This document shows positions 16,479 through 25,407 of a stretch of DNA of 64,000 nt, one piece after another. Source of the DNA: Pseudomonas sp. PB101 (GTDB lineage Bacteria > Pseudomonadota > Gammaproteobacteria > Pseudomonadales > Pseudomonadaceae). The DNA is taken from NCBI RefSeq assembly GCF_009764265.1, contig NZ_RWIR01000060.1, forward strand, positions 1 to 64,000. Direction: 5' to 3'. The notes beneath the pieces were generated by a model, which made no database searches, was not told the DNA's origin, and saw only the letters and a program-made list of their open reading frames with translations. The translations under genes were made by a program, and so were the position numbers. Each line of letters starts with the position of its first letter. The stretch's first letter is position 1.

Positions 16479-16641
16479 GTGCGTCAGTCCTGAAGAATTC
16501 TGCTTTACCGTCTGTAGAGTAATTCCTGTACGGGTAGTTGAGAAATGAACTCAATAGAAATAGTCGGGTCAGTCCTTGTCAGGGCCTTGTTCCTACGGAT
16601 AATGCCGACTTTTTTCGCAATGCCGAGTTTGTATCTTGCTT

Positions 16642-17649
16642 ATGTTGTCCAGATCCCTGCTGTGCCTCGCCGTCCTCAGTGCCTCCACGCCCTTGCTCGC
16701 CGATACCATCTGGTTGAAGAACGGTGACAAGTTGAGCGGCAAGATCATCCTGTTCGATGGCGGCAAGCTATTGCTCAAGACCGAGTACGCCGGTGAGGTT
16801 CCGATCGAGTGGAGCAAGGTGAAAACCCTGGAGAGTGATCAGCATCTGCTGGTCAAGCAGGATGCCTATACCGGCGAGGTGGCCAAGTCGCTGCAGGCGG
16901 CGGGGGATGGCAAGGTTACCCTGGCCAACGGTGATGCACCCAGGACGGTGGAGTTGGCGAGTATTCAGCAGATGCTCAAGCCCAAGCCGGTCGTCGAGGA
17001 TCTGGTCTGGAAGGGCAACATCGATGCCGCGCTGGATTACCAGCGCGCCGACAAGGACACCGACGACTACGATATCGACTTCAAGACCTCGGCACGTCAT
17101 GGTCGCTGGCGACACACCGCCGAAGGCGAGTACAACCGCGAATTCCAGGATGACGTGGTCACGACGGACAACTGGCGGGCCGAGTACTCCCTTGACCGCT
17201 TCCTGACGGACAAATGGTTCTGGCAGGGTCGCCTGGTTTACAAGCGTGACAAGGTCGAAGATCTCTCGCGTCAGCGTACGGTCGGTACAGGTCCGGGTTA
17301 CCAGTTCTGGGATAACGAACTGGGCGCATTTTCCCTGGGTTCGCTGGTCAACCGCACAGACTATGAGTTCGTCGATGGCAGCAAGGAAAATTTCTATTCC
17401 GTGGCCATGAAGTGGGATTACAACCGCTATCTGATTGGCAAGAAAGTCGAGTTCTTCACCAACGGCGAGGTGGGCAAACCGCTGACGGACGTCGCTGATT
17501 ACGCCCTCGATTCCGAGATAGGCCTGCGCTACAAGGTGACTGACTGGGCTTCGCTCAATCTCAAGGCTGAACGCAACATCATCAGCGGTACCGACGACGC
17601 GGACCTGGACAAGACGCGCTACACCGCAGGGTTTGGCGTGACCTGGTAA
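16642..17649 (+). CDS. DUF481 family outer-membrane beta-barrel protein (YdiY-like)
   Basis: The 335-residue protein has a signal peptide (MLSRSLLCLAVLSASTPLLA, cleavage near residue 20). A small beta domain follows (DTIWLKNGDKLSGKI). From about residue 115 alternating beta strands rich in aromatics are consistent with a DUF481 beta-barrel. The protein ends in aromatic Trp, as many outer-membrane barrels do. I preferred the ATG at 16642 to a TTG two codons earlier. The family is of unknown function and is often salt- or acid-induced in enterics. It is convergent with the cold-shock gene. Confidence 0.85.
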   Translation: MLSRSLLCLAVLSASTPLLADTIWLKNGDKLSGKIILFDGGKLLLKTEYAGEVPIEWSKVKTLESDQHLLVKQDAYTGEVAKSLQAAGDGKVTLANGDAPRTVELASIQQMLKPKPVVEDLVWKGNIDAALDYQRADKDTDDYDIDFKTSARHGRWRHTAEGEYNREFQDDVVTTDNWRAEYSLDRFLTDKWFWQGRLVYKRDKVEDLSRQRTVGTGPGYQFWDNELGAFSLGSLVNRTDYEFVDGSKENFYSVAMKWDYNRYLIGKKVEFFTNGEVGKPLTDVADYALDSEIGLRYKVTDWASLNLKAERNIISGTDDADLDKTRYTAGFGVTW

Positions 17650-17747
17650 GAAGGACTGATCGATCGCCGCTTTCGGCAGCTCCTGCGAGGTCAACGCAGG
17701 GGTTGTTGGAGGCGGCGATTTTTTTGTGGGCAAAAACACCCGCCCAC

Positions 17748-17782
17748 AAAAAAGCCCCGCTGTTGAGGGCGGGGCTTTTTAC
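17748..17782. terminator. Bidirectional terminator between DUF481 gene and csp
   Basis: AGCCCCGC and GCGGGGCT arms have A-runs on the left and T-runs on the right. It serves both convergent genes. Confidence 0.8.
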
Positions 17783-17797
17783 TAAAGCAAGTACAAG

Positions 17798-18007
17798 TTA
17801 GATAACTTGAACTTCTTCAGCTTGCATGCCTTTCTGACCGCGGGTAGCGATGAAAGAAACCTGTTGGCCTTCTTTCAGGCTTTTGAAGCCGTCGGATTGG
17901 ATAGCTTTGAAGTGAACGAACAGGTCGTCACCGGATTGTGGAGTGATGAAGCCGAAGCCTTTTTCATCGTTGAACCACTTAACGGTACCGGTTTGGCGAT
18001 TAGACAT
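17798..18007 (-). CDS. Cold-shock domain protein (CspA family)
   Basis: The 69-residue single cold-shock domain binds single-stranded RNA/DNA and acts as an RNA chaperone. RNP1 reads KGFGFI (residues 16-21) and RNP2 LFVHF (29-33); the N-terminal TGTVKWFN is canonical. An AAGGAG ribosome site lies just before the ATG at 18007. The upstream gap is long (354 bp to dcd), leaving room for the extended 5' leader typical of cspA genes, but I could not define its start. Confidence 0.96.
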   Translation of the reverse strand: MSNRQTGTVKWFNDEKGFGFITPQSGDDLFVHFKAIQSDGFKSLKEGQQVSFIATRGQKGMQAEEVQVI

Positions 18008-18361
18008 GGTGTAACTCCTTGAACAAAGATAACTGCGACTCAGGAAGAACCCTGGCCGAGACTGAGTGCAAAGAGCAGGAAAAATTCTTGTAGATGGTTG
18101 GATCGAAATTCAACATATCGTGTAGAGATTCTCAGTGACACAAGCAGCACAGTGGCGCCACCTTAACCCTTTTTCCGGAACGTGCCAATGCTTCTTGCGA
18201 AGGTTTCTCTGTTTTAGGGATCGGCGGTGTGACGCTTCGTCGCCGGCGCCGGTAATTCCAGGCTGTTCGGCGAGAATTGCAGCGCGGACTTTGAACCCGG
18301 CGGCGCGCCCGGTAAGATGCCGGACAGAATTTTTCGACCTCGCTATTCAGGACACCCCGCC
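18008..18361. other. Divergent intergenic region csp/dcd
   Basis: About 354 bp without a convincing gene; a 76-codon rightward frame overlapping dcd is not credible. It should hold the csp leader and promoter (leftward) and the dcd promoter (rightward). No operator was recognised. Confidence 0.5.
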
Positions 18362-18928
18362 ATGAGCATCAAATCGGACAAGTGGATTCGCCGCATGGCG
18401 CAGGAACACGGCATGATCGAGCCTTTCGTCGAGCGCCAGGTACGCGGCAGCGACGATAACCGTGTGATCTCCTACGGCGTGTCGAGCTACGGCTACGACG
18501 TGCGTTGCACCAATCATTTCAAGGTGTTCACCAACATCAATTCGGCCATCGTCGACCCGAAAAACTTCGATGCCGGCAGCTTCGTCGACATCCACAGCGA
18601 CGTGTGCATCATCCCGCCGAACTCCTTCGCCCTGGCCAGCACCGTCGAATACTTCCGCATTCCGCGCAATGTATTGACCATTTGCCTGGGTAAAAGCACC
18701 TACGCGCGTTGCGGCATCATCGTCAACGTCACGCCGCTCGAGCCTGAGTGGGAAGGTCACGTGACCCTGGAGTTCTCCAACACCACCAATCTGCCGGCGA
18801 AAATCTACGCCAACGAAGGTGTGGCGCAGATGCTGTTCCTTGAGTCGGACGAAGAGTGTGAAGTGTCCTACAAGGACCGTGGCGGCAAGTACCAGGGCCA
18901 GCGTGGCGTGACCCTGCCGCGCACCTGA
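18362..18928 (+). CDS. dcd: dCTP deaminase
   Basis: Dcd converts dCTP to dUTP, the main source of dUMP for thymidylate synthesis in Gram-negative bacteria. The 188-residue protein matches the family length. The trimer/active-site segment SSYGYDVRC is at about residues 42-50, and the catalytic region contains CGIIVNVTPLEPEWEGHVTLE with the general-base Glu. The ATG at 18362 precedes the conserved MSIKSDKWIRRMA; a longer frame is excluded. Confidence 0.97.
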   Translation: MSIKSDKWIRRMAQEHGMIEPFVERQVRGSDDNRVISYGVSSYGYDVRCTNHFKVFTNINSAIVDPKNFDAGSFVDIHSDVCIIPPNSFALASTVEYFRIPRNVLTICLGKSTYARCGIIVNVTPLEPEWEGHVTLEFSNTTNLPAKIYANEGVAQMLFLESDEECEVSYKDRGGKYQGQRGVTLPRT

Positions 18929-19035
18929 GTCAACCGTCCGACAAATTTCGGGAATTCCTGAGCGGGCGTACACTCTATGGAGTGTACTGTTCCGATCCGC
19001 GCAAGGCGGGTCGGACCATCGCCCTGGAGTGCCGA

Positions 19036-19245
19036 ATGAAGATCGATCCGCGAATCAGTGCCGAACTGGCAAGGCTTGAACCCAATCAGGTTGGCGTTCT
19101 GGCCTGGTCGTTGCTGGCACATCCGCCCGTCAGCATGGCAGGGGGCATCCCCGGCCAGCCTGATCCCGATACCCCGAATGAACAGCCGATGGAACCTGGC
19201 GAACCTACATTGCCGGATGAGCCACCGCCTGCGCCTGTGGCCTGA
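19036..19245 (+). CDS. Small conserved-looking protein, unknown function
   Basis: This 69-codon frame runs 107 bp downstream of dcd on the same strand. The first 35 residues look helical (ISAELARLEPNQVGVLAWSLLA). The C-terminal half is Pro/Glu/Asp-rich and likely disordered. ATG at 19036; no signal peptide. Amino acid composition favours a real gene, but no domain is recognised. Confidence 0.5.
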   Translation: MKIDPRISAELARLEPNQVGVLAWSLLAHPPVSMAGGIPGQPDPDTPNEQPMEPGEPTLPDEPPPAPVA

Positions 19246-19270
19246 ATAGATCAGGCGGTAGAAATCAAAT

Positions 19271-19292
19271 GTGGGAGCGAGCTTGCTCCCAC
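19271..19292. repeat. Short REP palindrome
   Basis: GTGGGAGCGAGCTTGCTCCCAC folds on itself. It sits between the convergent small gene and aotP and could stabilise or end both transcripts. Confidence 0.7.
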
Positions 19293-19312
19293 AACAGGTA
19301 TTGCTGTAGACG

Positions 19313-20077
19313 TTACTTCAGGTTGCCGCTGAGGAACTGCTTCAACCGCTCGCTCTTCGGGTTGCCCAGCACGTCTTTCGGCGCACCTTCTTCCTCCACC
19401 AGGCCCTGGTGCAGAAACAGCACCTGGCTCGACACTTTGCGGGCGAAGCTCATTTCGTGGGTCACCATGATCATGGTCCGGCCTTCTTCGGCCAGGCCCT
19501 GGATCACCTTGAGCACCTCACCCACCAGTTCCGGGTCCAGCGCCGAGGTCGGTTCGTCGAACAGCATGACTTCCGGCTCCATCGCCAATGCGCGGGCAAT
19601 CGCTACCCGTTGTTGCTGACCGCCGGACAGGAAGGCCGGGTATTGGTCCGCCACACGGGAGGCCAGCCCTACCTTGTCGAGGTAGCGCCGGGCGCGGTCC
19701 TCGGCTTCTTTCCTGTCGCAGCCCAGCACCCGGCGCGGGGCCATGGTGATGTTTTCCAGCACCGTCATGTGGCTCCACAGGTTGAAGTGCTGGAACACCA
19801 TGGCCAGGCGGGTGCGAATCCGCTGCAATTCGTCGGCGTCGGCCACGTGCATGCCGTGACGATCCTTGATCATGCGGATGTTCTGCCCATCGAGGCTCAT
19901 GGCGCCGTCGTTGGGTTGTTCGAGGAAGTTGATGCAGCGCAGAAAGGTACTTTTACCCGAGCCGCTGGCGCCGATCAGACTGATGACGTCGCCGGTCTTG
20001 GCCTTGAGTGAAACACCTTTGAGGACTTCATGGTCGCCGTAGCTTTTATGCAGGCCTTCGATGGTCAGTTTGTACAT
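19313..20077 (-). CDS. aotP: Basic amino acid ABC transporter ATPase (AotP/HisP-like)
   Basis: This is the nucleotide-binding subunit of a polar/basic amino acid importer. The 254 residues hold Walker A GASGSGKST (36-44), the signature LSGGQQQR (150-157) and Walker B MLFDEP (171-176), followed by a switch His (MVTHEMSF). The overall sequence is that of the HisP/ArtP group. It is the last gene of a five-gene leftward set in the order J-Q-M-O-P, matching the arginine/ornithine operon aotJQMOP of Pseudomonas. The argR regulator that follows aotP in the canonical locus is absent here, so this may be a paralogous copy. Confidence 0.85.
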   Translation of the reverse strand: MYKLTIEGLHKSYGDHEVLKGVSLKAKTGDVISLIGASGSGKSTFLRCINFLEQPNDGAMSLDGQNIRMIKDRHGMHVADADELQRIRTRLAMVFQHFNLWSHMTVLENITMAPRRVLGCDRKEAEDRARRYLDKVGLASRVADQYPAFLSGGQQQRVAIARALAMEPEVMLFDEPTSALDPELVGEVLKVIQGLAEEGRTMIMVTHEMSFARKVSSQVLFLHQGLVEEEGAPKDVLGNPKSERLKQFLSGNLK

Positions 20078-20090
20078 GGGGCGTGCATCC

Positions 20091-21209
20091 TCAAGGCGAA
20101 AGTAGATAGCCGCTGCGATAGGCTTCGGTGCCCGCGACGTGGGCGATCACCATGCCGGCAGTGGCCATGCGGCGCAGCGAGCGGGCGTACATCAACCCGG
20201 CGGTGGCGCAATGAACGGGGGTGACCTGATCGTTGATCGGGTCGATGATTTCGGCGACCAGTTGTCCGGCTTCCAGGTATTGGCCTGGCAGTGCGGTGAA
20301 CACCAGCAACCCGCCGACCGGCGTAGCCACCGGTTCTACGCCGGCAAGCGGCGTCGCCGGCCAGGGAAGGTCAGGCAGTGGCGCGGGTTCGCCGGCGATC
20401 GCGCCGAAACGGATCAGGTAGTCGATCAACGCCTGGCAGTCGCGGCTGGCCAGTGGGTGGTTGACGTCGCCCTGGCCGCGCAATTCGACGGTCACCGAAA
20501 AACTGCCTGGGGGGATGTCGAAGTGTTCGCCGAAGCGTTCTTTCAACTGCCACCAGAGCAGGGTGAAGCATTCGTCGAACGACTGGCCACCGGAATCGGT
20601 AGCCAGCAAGCTGGCTTCGGCGCCGATGTAGCGCGCCAGCGGCTCGACCTGCGGCCAGGCTTCCGGCGTGGTGTACAGGTGCGCGATCGCTTCGAAATCG
20701 CAATGCAGGTCGAGCACCATGTCGGCGTCGCAGGCCAGGCGCTGCAGGGTCAGGCGCTGGGATTGCAGTTGGGTGCTGGCGGTCTGCCGGGCGAGCGCAT
20801 CGCGCAGGCTGCTGCGGATCAATTGCTGATTGTGTTGCGGGTCATCACCGAGCTTGCCTTCGATCGCGTTGCCGACTTCCTCGCTGAGGTCGACGAACCA
20901 GCGGTTGAAGTTCTGCCCGCTTTCCAGCTCGTAGCGGCCCAGCGGCACATCCATCAGCACCTGTTCCAGGCCGACCGGGTTGGCGACGGGCACCAGTACG
21001 ATTTCGCTGCGCAGGCGGCCGGCGGCCTCCAGCTCCGCCAGCCGTTGCTTGAGGTGCCAGGCCACCAGCATGCCGGGCATTTCGTCGGCGTGCAGGGAGG
21101 CCTGGATGTAGATCTTGCCATTGGCCGGTTGAGGGCCGAAGTGAAAGCTGTGGATCTGTCGTGCGGTCCCTGGCAGCGGGGCCAGCAGGTCATGTTTCTG
21201 GTGGCGCAT
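20091..21209 (-). CDS. aotO: AstE/AspA-type zinc deacylase in the aot cluster (AotO-like)
   Basis: The 372-residue protein is of the succinylglutamate desuccinylase/aspartoacylase family, a zinc carboxypeptidase-like fold. Zinc ligands are visible as His40 and Glu43 (SLHADEMPGM), with a downstream His in DLHCD near residue 177. It lies inside a transporter operon between permease and ATPase genes, exactly where aotO sits in the arginine/ornithine locus. AotO is not known to be needed for transport. It may trim an N-acylated amino acid, but the substrate is not shown. Confidence 0.8.
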   Translation of the reverse strand: MRHQKHDLLAPLPGTARQIHSFHFGPQPANGKIYIQASLHADEMPGMLVAWHLKQRLAELEAAGRLRSEIVLVPVANPVGLEQVLMDVPLGRYELESGQNFNRWFVDLSEEVGNAIEGKLGDDPQHNQQLIRSSLRDALARQTASTQLQSQRLTLQRLACDADMVLDLHCDFEAIAHLYTTPEAWPQVEPLARYIGAEASLLATDSGGQSFDECFTLLWWQLKERFGEHFDIPPGSFSVTVELRGQGDVNHPLASRDCQALIDYLIRFGAIAGEPAPLPDLPWPATPLAGVEPVATPVGGLLVFTALPGQYLEAGQLVAEIIDPINDQVTPVHCATAGLMYARSLRRMATAGMVIAHVAGTEAYRSGYLLSP

Positions 21210-21236
21210 CTGTTGTTTCCTGAAACTGGTTGAGAC

Positions 21237-21947
21237 CTAGTGGGTCGGCCCGAGGAAGGCCAGCCATCGGCGTTCGGCAAGGCGGAACAGGCCGACCAGC
21301 GCAAAAGTGACGGTCAGGTAGATCAGCGCGGCGATGCCGAACGACTGAAAGGTCAGGAATGTCGCCGAGTTGGCGTCCCGTGCGACTTTCAGGATGTCCG
21401 GGATGGTCGCTGTGAACGCCACGGTGGTCGAGTGCAGCATCAGGATCACTTCGTTGCTGTAGTAAGGCAGCGAGCGACGCAAGGCCGACGGCATGATCAC
21501 GTAGGCATACAGCTTCCACCCGGTCAGGCCATAAGCTTTGGCCGCTTCCACTTCACCATGGTTCATGCTGCGAATGGCCCCGGCGAAGATCTCCGTGGTG
21601 TAGGCGCAGGTGTTCAGGGCGAAGGCCAGGATGGTGCAGTTCATCGCATCGCGAAAGAATGCGTCCAATACCGGCTGCGCCCGGATGGCGGCCAGGCTGT
21701 AGATCCCGGTGTAACAGATCAGCAGCTGGATATAGAGCGGCGTGCCGCGGAACAGGTAGGTGTAGAACTGCACCGGCCAGCGAACATAGACCCGCGACGA
21801 GACCCGGGCGATGGACAGTGGAATCGACACCAGGAAGCCGAAGAAAATCGACGCGCTGAGCAGCCACATCGTCATGGCCAGGCCGGTGATGTTGTTGCCG
21901 TCGCTATAAAGGAAGGGTTTCCAGTATTCCTGCAGGAGTTCGATCAT
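21237..21947 (-). CDS. aotM: Basic amino acid ABC transporter permease (AotM/HisM-like)
   Basis: This 236-residue inner-membrane permease has about five transmembrane helices. The coupling-helix EAA motif region reads EVEAAKAYGLTGWKLYAYVIMPSA (Glu-Ala-Ala-Lys near residue 132), which docks on the ATPase. It pairs with the adjacent AotQ as a heterodimer. The ATG at 21945-21947 overlaps the aotQ stop by ATGA, showing translational coupling. Confidence 0.85.
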   Translation of the reverse strand: MIELLQEYWKPFLYSDGNNITGLAMTMWLLSASIFFGFLVSIPLSIARVSSRVYVRWPVQFYTYLFRGTPLYIQLLICYTGIYSLAAIRAQPVLDAFFRDAMNCTILAFALNTCAYTTEIFAGAIRSMNHGEVEAAKAYGLTGWKLYAYVIMPSALRRSLPYYSNEVILMLHSTTVAFTATIPDILKVARDANSATFLTFQSFGIAALIYLTVTFALVGLFRLAERRWLAFLGPTH

Positions 21948-22672
21948 CGTACGGCCTCCCGTGTACCGGCGGAGTAACGGCGTTCAAGCCAGCGCAGGAT
22001 GAAGTTGGACGCGCTGGTGATCACCAGGTAGATCAGCGCGGCCAGCACCAGGAAATAAAACAGCTGATAAGTACTTTTACCGGCGTCCTGGGCAGCCTTG
22101 ACCAGGTCGGCGAGGCCGATGATCGACACCAGGGCGGTGGCCTTGAGCATCACCATCCAGTTGTTGCCGATACCCGGCAGGGCATATCGCATCATCTGCG
22201 GGAACACCACGATCCAGAAACGCTGGCCGCGCTTGAGGCCGTAGGCGGTGGCCGCTTCGACCTGGCCTCGCGGGACGGCGAGAATCGCGCCACGGAAGGT
22301 TTCAGTGAAATACGCACCGTAAATGAAGCCCAGGGTGATGACCCCGGCGCTGAACGGGTTGATCTCGATGTATTCCCATTCCATGTAATCGGTAAACGAG
22401 GTCAGCCAGGTTTGCAGGCTGTAGAAGATCAGCAGCATCAGGACCAGGTCCGGAACGCCGCGAATGAGTGTGGTGTAGAGCTGGGCAGGCACGCGCATCA
22501 GTTTGACTTTTGACAGCTTGGCACTGGCGCCGAGCAGCCCGAGCAACACGGCCACCAACAGCGATAACGCCGACAACTTGATCGTCATCCAGGTGCCTTG
22601 CATCAGCAGCGGACCGAAGCCCTTGAGGCTGAAGGCAGAGAGCCCCAGATTTTCTAATAGGTTTTCGAACAT
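21944..22672 (-). CDS. aotQ: Basic amino acid ABC transporter permease (AotQ/HisQ-like)
   Basis: This 242-residue permease is paralogous to the next gene. It has about five transmembrane helices and the loop QVEAATAYGLKRGQRFWIVVFPQ as the EAA motif. It is the first permease after the binding protein. A strong hairpin at 22695-22722 lies just upstream, so its transcription requires read-through from aotJ or a local promoter. Confidence 0.85.
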   Translation of the reverse strand: MFENLLENLGLSAFSLKGFGPLLMQGTWMTIKLSALSLLVAVLLGLLGASAKLSKVKLMRVPAQLYTTLIRGVPDLVLMLLIFYSLQTWLTSFTDYMEWEYIEINPFSAGVITLGFIYGAYFTETFRGAILAVPRGQVEAATAYGLKRGQRFWIVVFPQMMRYALPGIGNNWMVMLKATALVSIIGLADLVKAAQDAGKSTYQLFYFLVLAALIYLVITSASNFILRWLERRYSAGTREAVR

Positions 22673-22694
22673 AAATCAGCAACCTGATCGGATG

Positions 22695-22722
22695 AAAAAA
22701 GCGCCCATCGCGAGATGGGCGC
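22695..22722 (-). terminator. Intra-operon terminator/attenuator after aotJ
   Basis: On the minus strand a perfect 9-bp stem (GCGCCCATC with GATGGGCGC, 4-nt loop) is followed by six T. It would allow more binding protein than permease to be made. Confidence 0.8.
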
Positions 22723-22728
22723 CGGGCA

Positions 22729-23511
22729 TTATTTGCCGCTGTACAGATTCAGATCGCCAAAGTGTTTCTTCTGAATGGTGGCGTAGGTGCCATCATCGTG
22801 TAACGCTTTGATACCTTTATCCAAAAGTGCTTTCAGCTCGGTGTTACCTTTCTTAATGCCGATAGCTGTTTTGGCCGGCAGCAAAGCGTTGTCGACCGGC
22901 TTGCTGACGTCGTAGTCGGCACCCTGTGGCGACTTCAGGAAGCCCAGTTCGGCTTGCAGCATGTCCTGGATGCCTGCGTCGAGACGACCGGAAGTCAGGT
23001 CGGCGTAGACCTGGTCCTGGTTGGCGTAGGCCTGGGTTTTCACGCCGGCCTTGTCCAGAACGGCTTTGGCGTAGGCTTCCTGAATGGTGCCTTGTTCGTA
23101 GCCGACGGTCTTGCCCTTGAGCGAGGCGACGTCTTCGGTCACGCCGGAACCTTTCTTGGACACGTAGGCGGTTGGGCCGGAGAACAGCTCGCTGGAGAAG
23201 TCGATGACTTTTTCACGGGCTTCGGTAACGGTCATCGACGAGATCACGCCGTCGAATTTATTGGCTTTGAGGCCAGGGATCATGCCATCGAAGTCACTTT
23301 CGACCCACTTGCACTTGACCTTCAGCTCGGCGCAGATCGCGTTCCCCAGATCGATGTCGAAGCCCACCAGGTTGCCATCGGCCGCTTTCGACTCGAACGG
23401 TGCGTAGGAAGGGTCAACGCCGAAACGCAGTTCTTTGTATTCTTTCGCCATGGCGGAGCCAGCAGCCATGCACAACGCCAGTGCAGAAAGGGTCAGCAAT
23501 GCTTTTTTCAT
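22729..23511 (-). CDS. aotJ: Basic amino acid-binding periplasmic protein (AotJ/HisJ-like)
   Basis: The 260-residue solute-binding protein starts with a Sec signal peptide cleaved near SAMA-KEY (residue 22). The mature part is a family 3 binding protein: LRFGVDPSYAPFE, DIDLGNAICAEL and the loop with SSMTVTEAREKVIDFS, where the ligand carboxylate is normally bound. First gene of the aot-like operon. A terminator follows immediately. Ligand is likely Arg, ornithine, Lys or His. Confidence 0.88.
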   Translation of the reverse strand: MKKALLTLSALALCMAAGSAMAKEYKELRFGVDPSYAPFESKAADGNLVGFDIDLGNAICAELKVKCKWVESDFDGMIPGLKANKFDGVISSMTVTEAREKVIDFSSELFSGPTAYVSKKGSGVTEDVASLKGKTVGYEQGTIQEAYAKAVLDKAGVKTQAYANQDQVYADLTSGRLDAGIQDMLQAELGFLKSPQGADYDVSKPVDNALLPAKTAIGIKKGNTELKALLDKGIKALHDDGTYATIQKKHFGDLNLYSGK

Positions 23512-23667
23512 TATTCAATCCCTAAAACCAATATGAGCGCTTGTGGCGCAGAATTATTGTTACTGGAAAGCGTAAGACCTGTTGAAAGTAGCAATTTCCG
23601 AACCAGAGTGCCGAACAAGCGTTTTAAAAGGTGTCTGGAAATAGCCGGAGACAGATTTATGCACGAA

Positions 23668-23697
23668 AACGGGCGCAGGGAAATGGCCGCACCCGTT
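23668..23697 (-). terminator. Probable terminator after the DNA ligase gene
   Basis: On the minus strand AACGGGTGC pairs with GCGCCCGTT (one wobble) around a 12-nt loop and is followed by a short T-run. Confidence 0.5.
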
Positions 23698-23736
23698 CGG
23701 TTCAAAAAGAAAAAATATCGAGGGTGAAAAGAGGGC

Positions 23737-25407
23737 TTAGCTGAGCAGGTTTTGCAGGGTCGCCAAGCTGTCTGCATCGTCGACCGACTTGTCTTTGCGC
23801 CAGCGCAACATCCGCGGAAAGCGCACGGCAATGCCGCTTTTATGGCGGCGGGAGAGGGCGATGCCCTCAAAACCCAATTCAAACACCAGGCTTGGCTCGA
23901 CGCTGCTCACGGGCCCGAACTTTTCCACGGTGGTCTTGCGCACGATGCTGTCGACCTGGCGGATTTCGTCATCGCTCAGCCCGCAATAGGCTTTGGCAAA
24001 CGGCACCAGTGTGCGCTCGCTGGCATCTGGCGGGCCGTCCCAGACGGCGAAGGTGTAATCGCTGTAGAGGCTGGCGCGGCGTCCTTGCCCCCGTTGTGCG
24101 TAGATCAGCACGGCGTCAATGCTGAACGGGTCGACTTTCCATTTCCACCAAACGCCCATGTCCTTGGTCCGGCCGACGCCGTACAAGGCATCGCGGGCCT
24201 TGAGCATGAGGCCCTCGACACCGAGGCTGCGGGATGCTTCGCGCTGGCGGGCGAGGTCGAGCCAGGTCTCGCCGGTCAACAGGGGCGAGAGGTGCAACCG
24301 CGGGTTGGCACAGTCACCGACCACCCATTCCAGTTGCGCGCGACGCTCGGCCTGAGTGCGGTTGCGCCAGTCTTCACCCTGCCATTCGAGCAAATCGAAG
24401 GCGAGCAGCACCACCGGCACTTCATCGAGGATCTTGCGGTCCAGGGTTTTGCGACCGATGCGTTGTTGCAGGAGGGCAAAAGGTTGCGCTGCCGGTTCAA
24501 ACGCCTTTTCGGTGCCGGTTGGCGCAGATTTCCAGGCGACGATCTCGCCGTCGATCACCGTCCCGTCGGGAAGGCCCAGAATCAGGCTGTCCAGTTCAGG
24601 GAAGCGTTCGGTCATCAACTCTTCACCCCGCGACCAGATCCACAGGCGCCCGCCGCGCTTGATCACCTGGGCGCGGATGCCGTCCCATTTCCATTCCGCC
24701 TGCCAGTGCTGGACTGGGCCGAGCAGCGCTTCGAACTGCTCCACGGGTGGCGACAACCCATGGGCGAGAAAAAACGGATAGGGCTGGCCGCCACGCTGGG
24801 CGTGTTCATCCGCGGATTCGGCGGCGATCAGTTTCAGGTAATGGCTGGCGCTGGGGCGATGAGTCTGGTCGGTGTAACCCACCAGCCGCTGCGCCACGCG
24901 TTTGCTGTCCAGATGCGCCATGGCTGCCAGGGCACGGGTGACCAGCAGTTTGGAGACCCCGACGCGAAAGCTGCCGGTGATCAGTTTGATGCAGACCATC
25001 AGGCTCAGGCGATCCAGTTGCGCCCACAGCTCTGGCAACCTTTGCGAGAGCGATTGCGCGGTTTCGCCGCGCAGTGACAGCAATTTGTCTTCGACCCAGG
25101 TGGCCAGCCCATCGGTTGATCGGTGCGGCACTTCGGGCAGAACCAGCGAAATGGTTTCCGCGAGATCACCGACGGCCTGGTAACTTTCTTCGAACAGCCA
25201 TTCCGGCAAACCGGAAAACTCCACCGCCAGCTCGCGCAGGACGCGCACGGGCACCAGTTGCCGGGGCCGTCCGCCCGACAGAAAGTACACCGCCCATGCG
25301 GCATCCTCCGGCGCGGCATGGGCGAAGTAGTGTTGCATCGCCGCCAGTTTGGCGTTGTTCGAGGTGGAGGCATCGAGTTCGGCGTACAGCTCGGCGAATG
25401 CTTTCAT
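23737..25407 (-). CDS. ATP-dependent DNA ligase (ligase-associated DNA repair cluster)
   Basis: The 556-residue ligase has an N-terminal DNA-binding domain (about 1-200), a nucleotidyltransferase core and a C-terminal OB domain. The adenylated Lys240 lies in KWDGIR. Motif IIIa/IV residues follow, including DGEIVAW with the metal-binding Glu and the motif V segment VEGLMLKARDALY. The ATG at 25407 overlaps the stop of the exonuclease gene by ATGA; a GTG one codon upstream is less likely. In other proteobacteria the ligase-exonuclease pair is joined by an Lhr-type helicase and the PdeM phosphoesterase; neither is next to it here. It is distinct from NAD-dependent LigA. Confidence 0.93.
   Translation of the reverse strand: MKAFAELYAELDASTSNNAKLAAMQHYFAHAAPEDAAWAVYFLSGGRPRQLVPVRVLRELAVEFSGLPEWLFEESYQAVGDLAETISLVLPEVPHRSTDGLATWVEDKLLSLRGETAQSLSQRLPELWAQLDRLSLMVCIKLITGSFRVGVSKLLVTRALAAMAHLDSKRVAQRLVGYTDQTHRPSASHYLKLIAAESADEHAQRGGQPYPFFLAHGLSPPVEQFEALLGPVQHWQAEWKWDGIRAQVIKRGGRLWIWSRGEELMTERFPELDSLILGLPDGTVIDGEIVAWKSAPTGTEKAFEPAAQPFALLQQRIGRKTLDRKILDEVPVVLLAFDLLEWQGEDWRNRTQAERRAQLEWVVGDCANPRLHLSPLLTGETWLDLARQREASRSLGVEGLMLKARDALYGVGRTKDMGVWWKWKVDPFSIDAVLIYAQRGQGRRASLYSDYTFAVWDGPPDASERTLVPFAKAYCGLSDDEIRQVDSIVRKTTVEKFGPVSSVEPSLVFELGFEGIALSRRHKSGIAVRFPRMLRWRKDKSVDDADSLATLQNLLS

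Noticed and set aside
18135..18365. 76-codon rightward frame in the csp/dcd gap
   Set aside because: Arg/Cys-rich composition, no ribosome site, overlaps the dcd start; noncoding composition.
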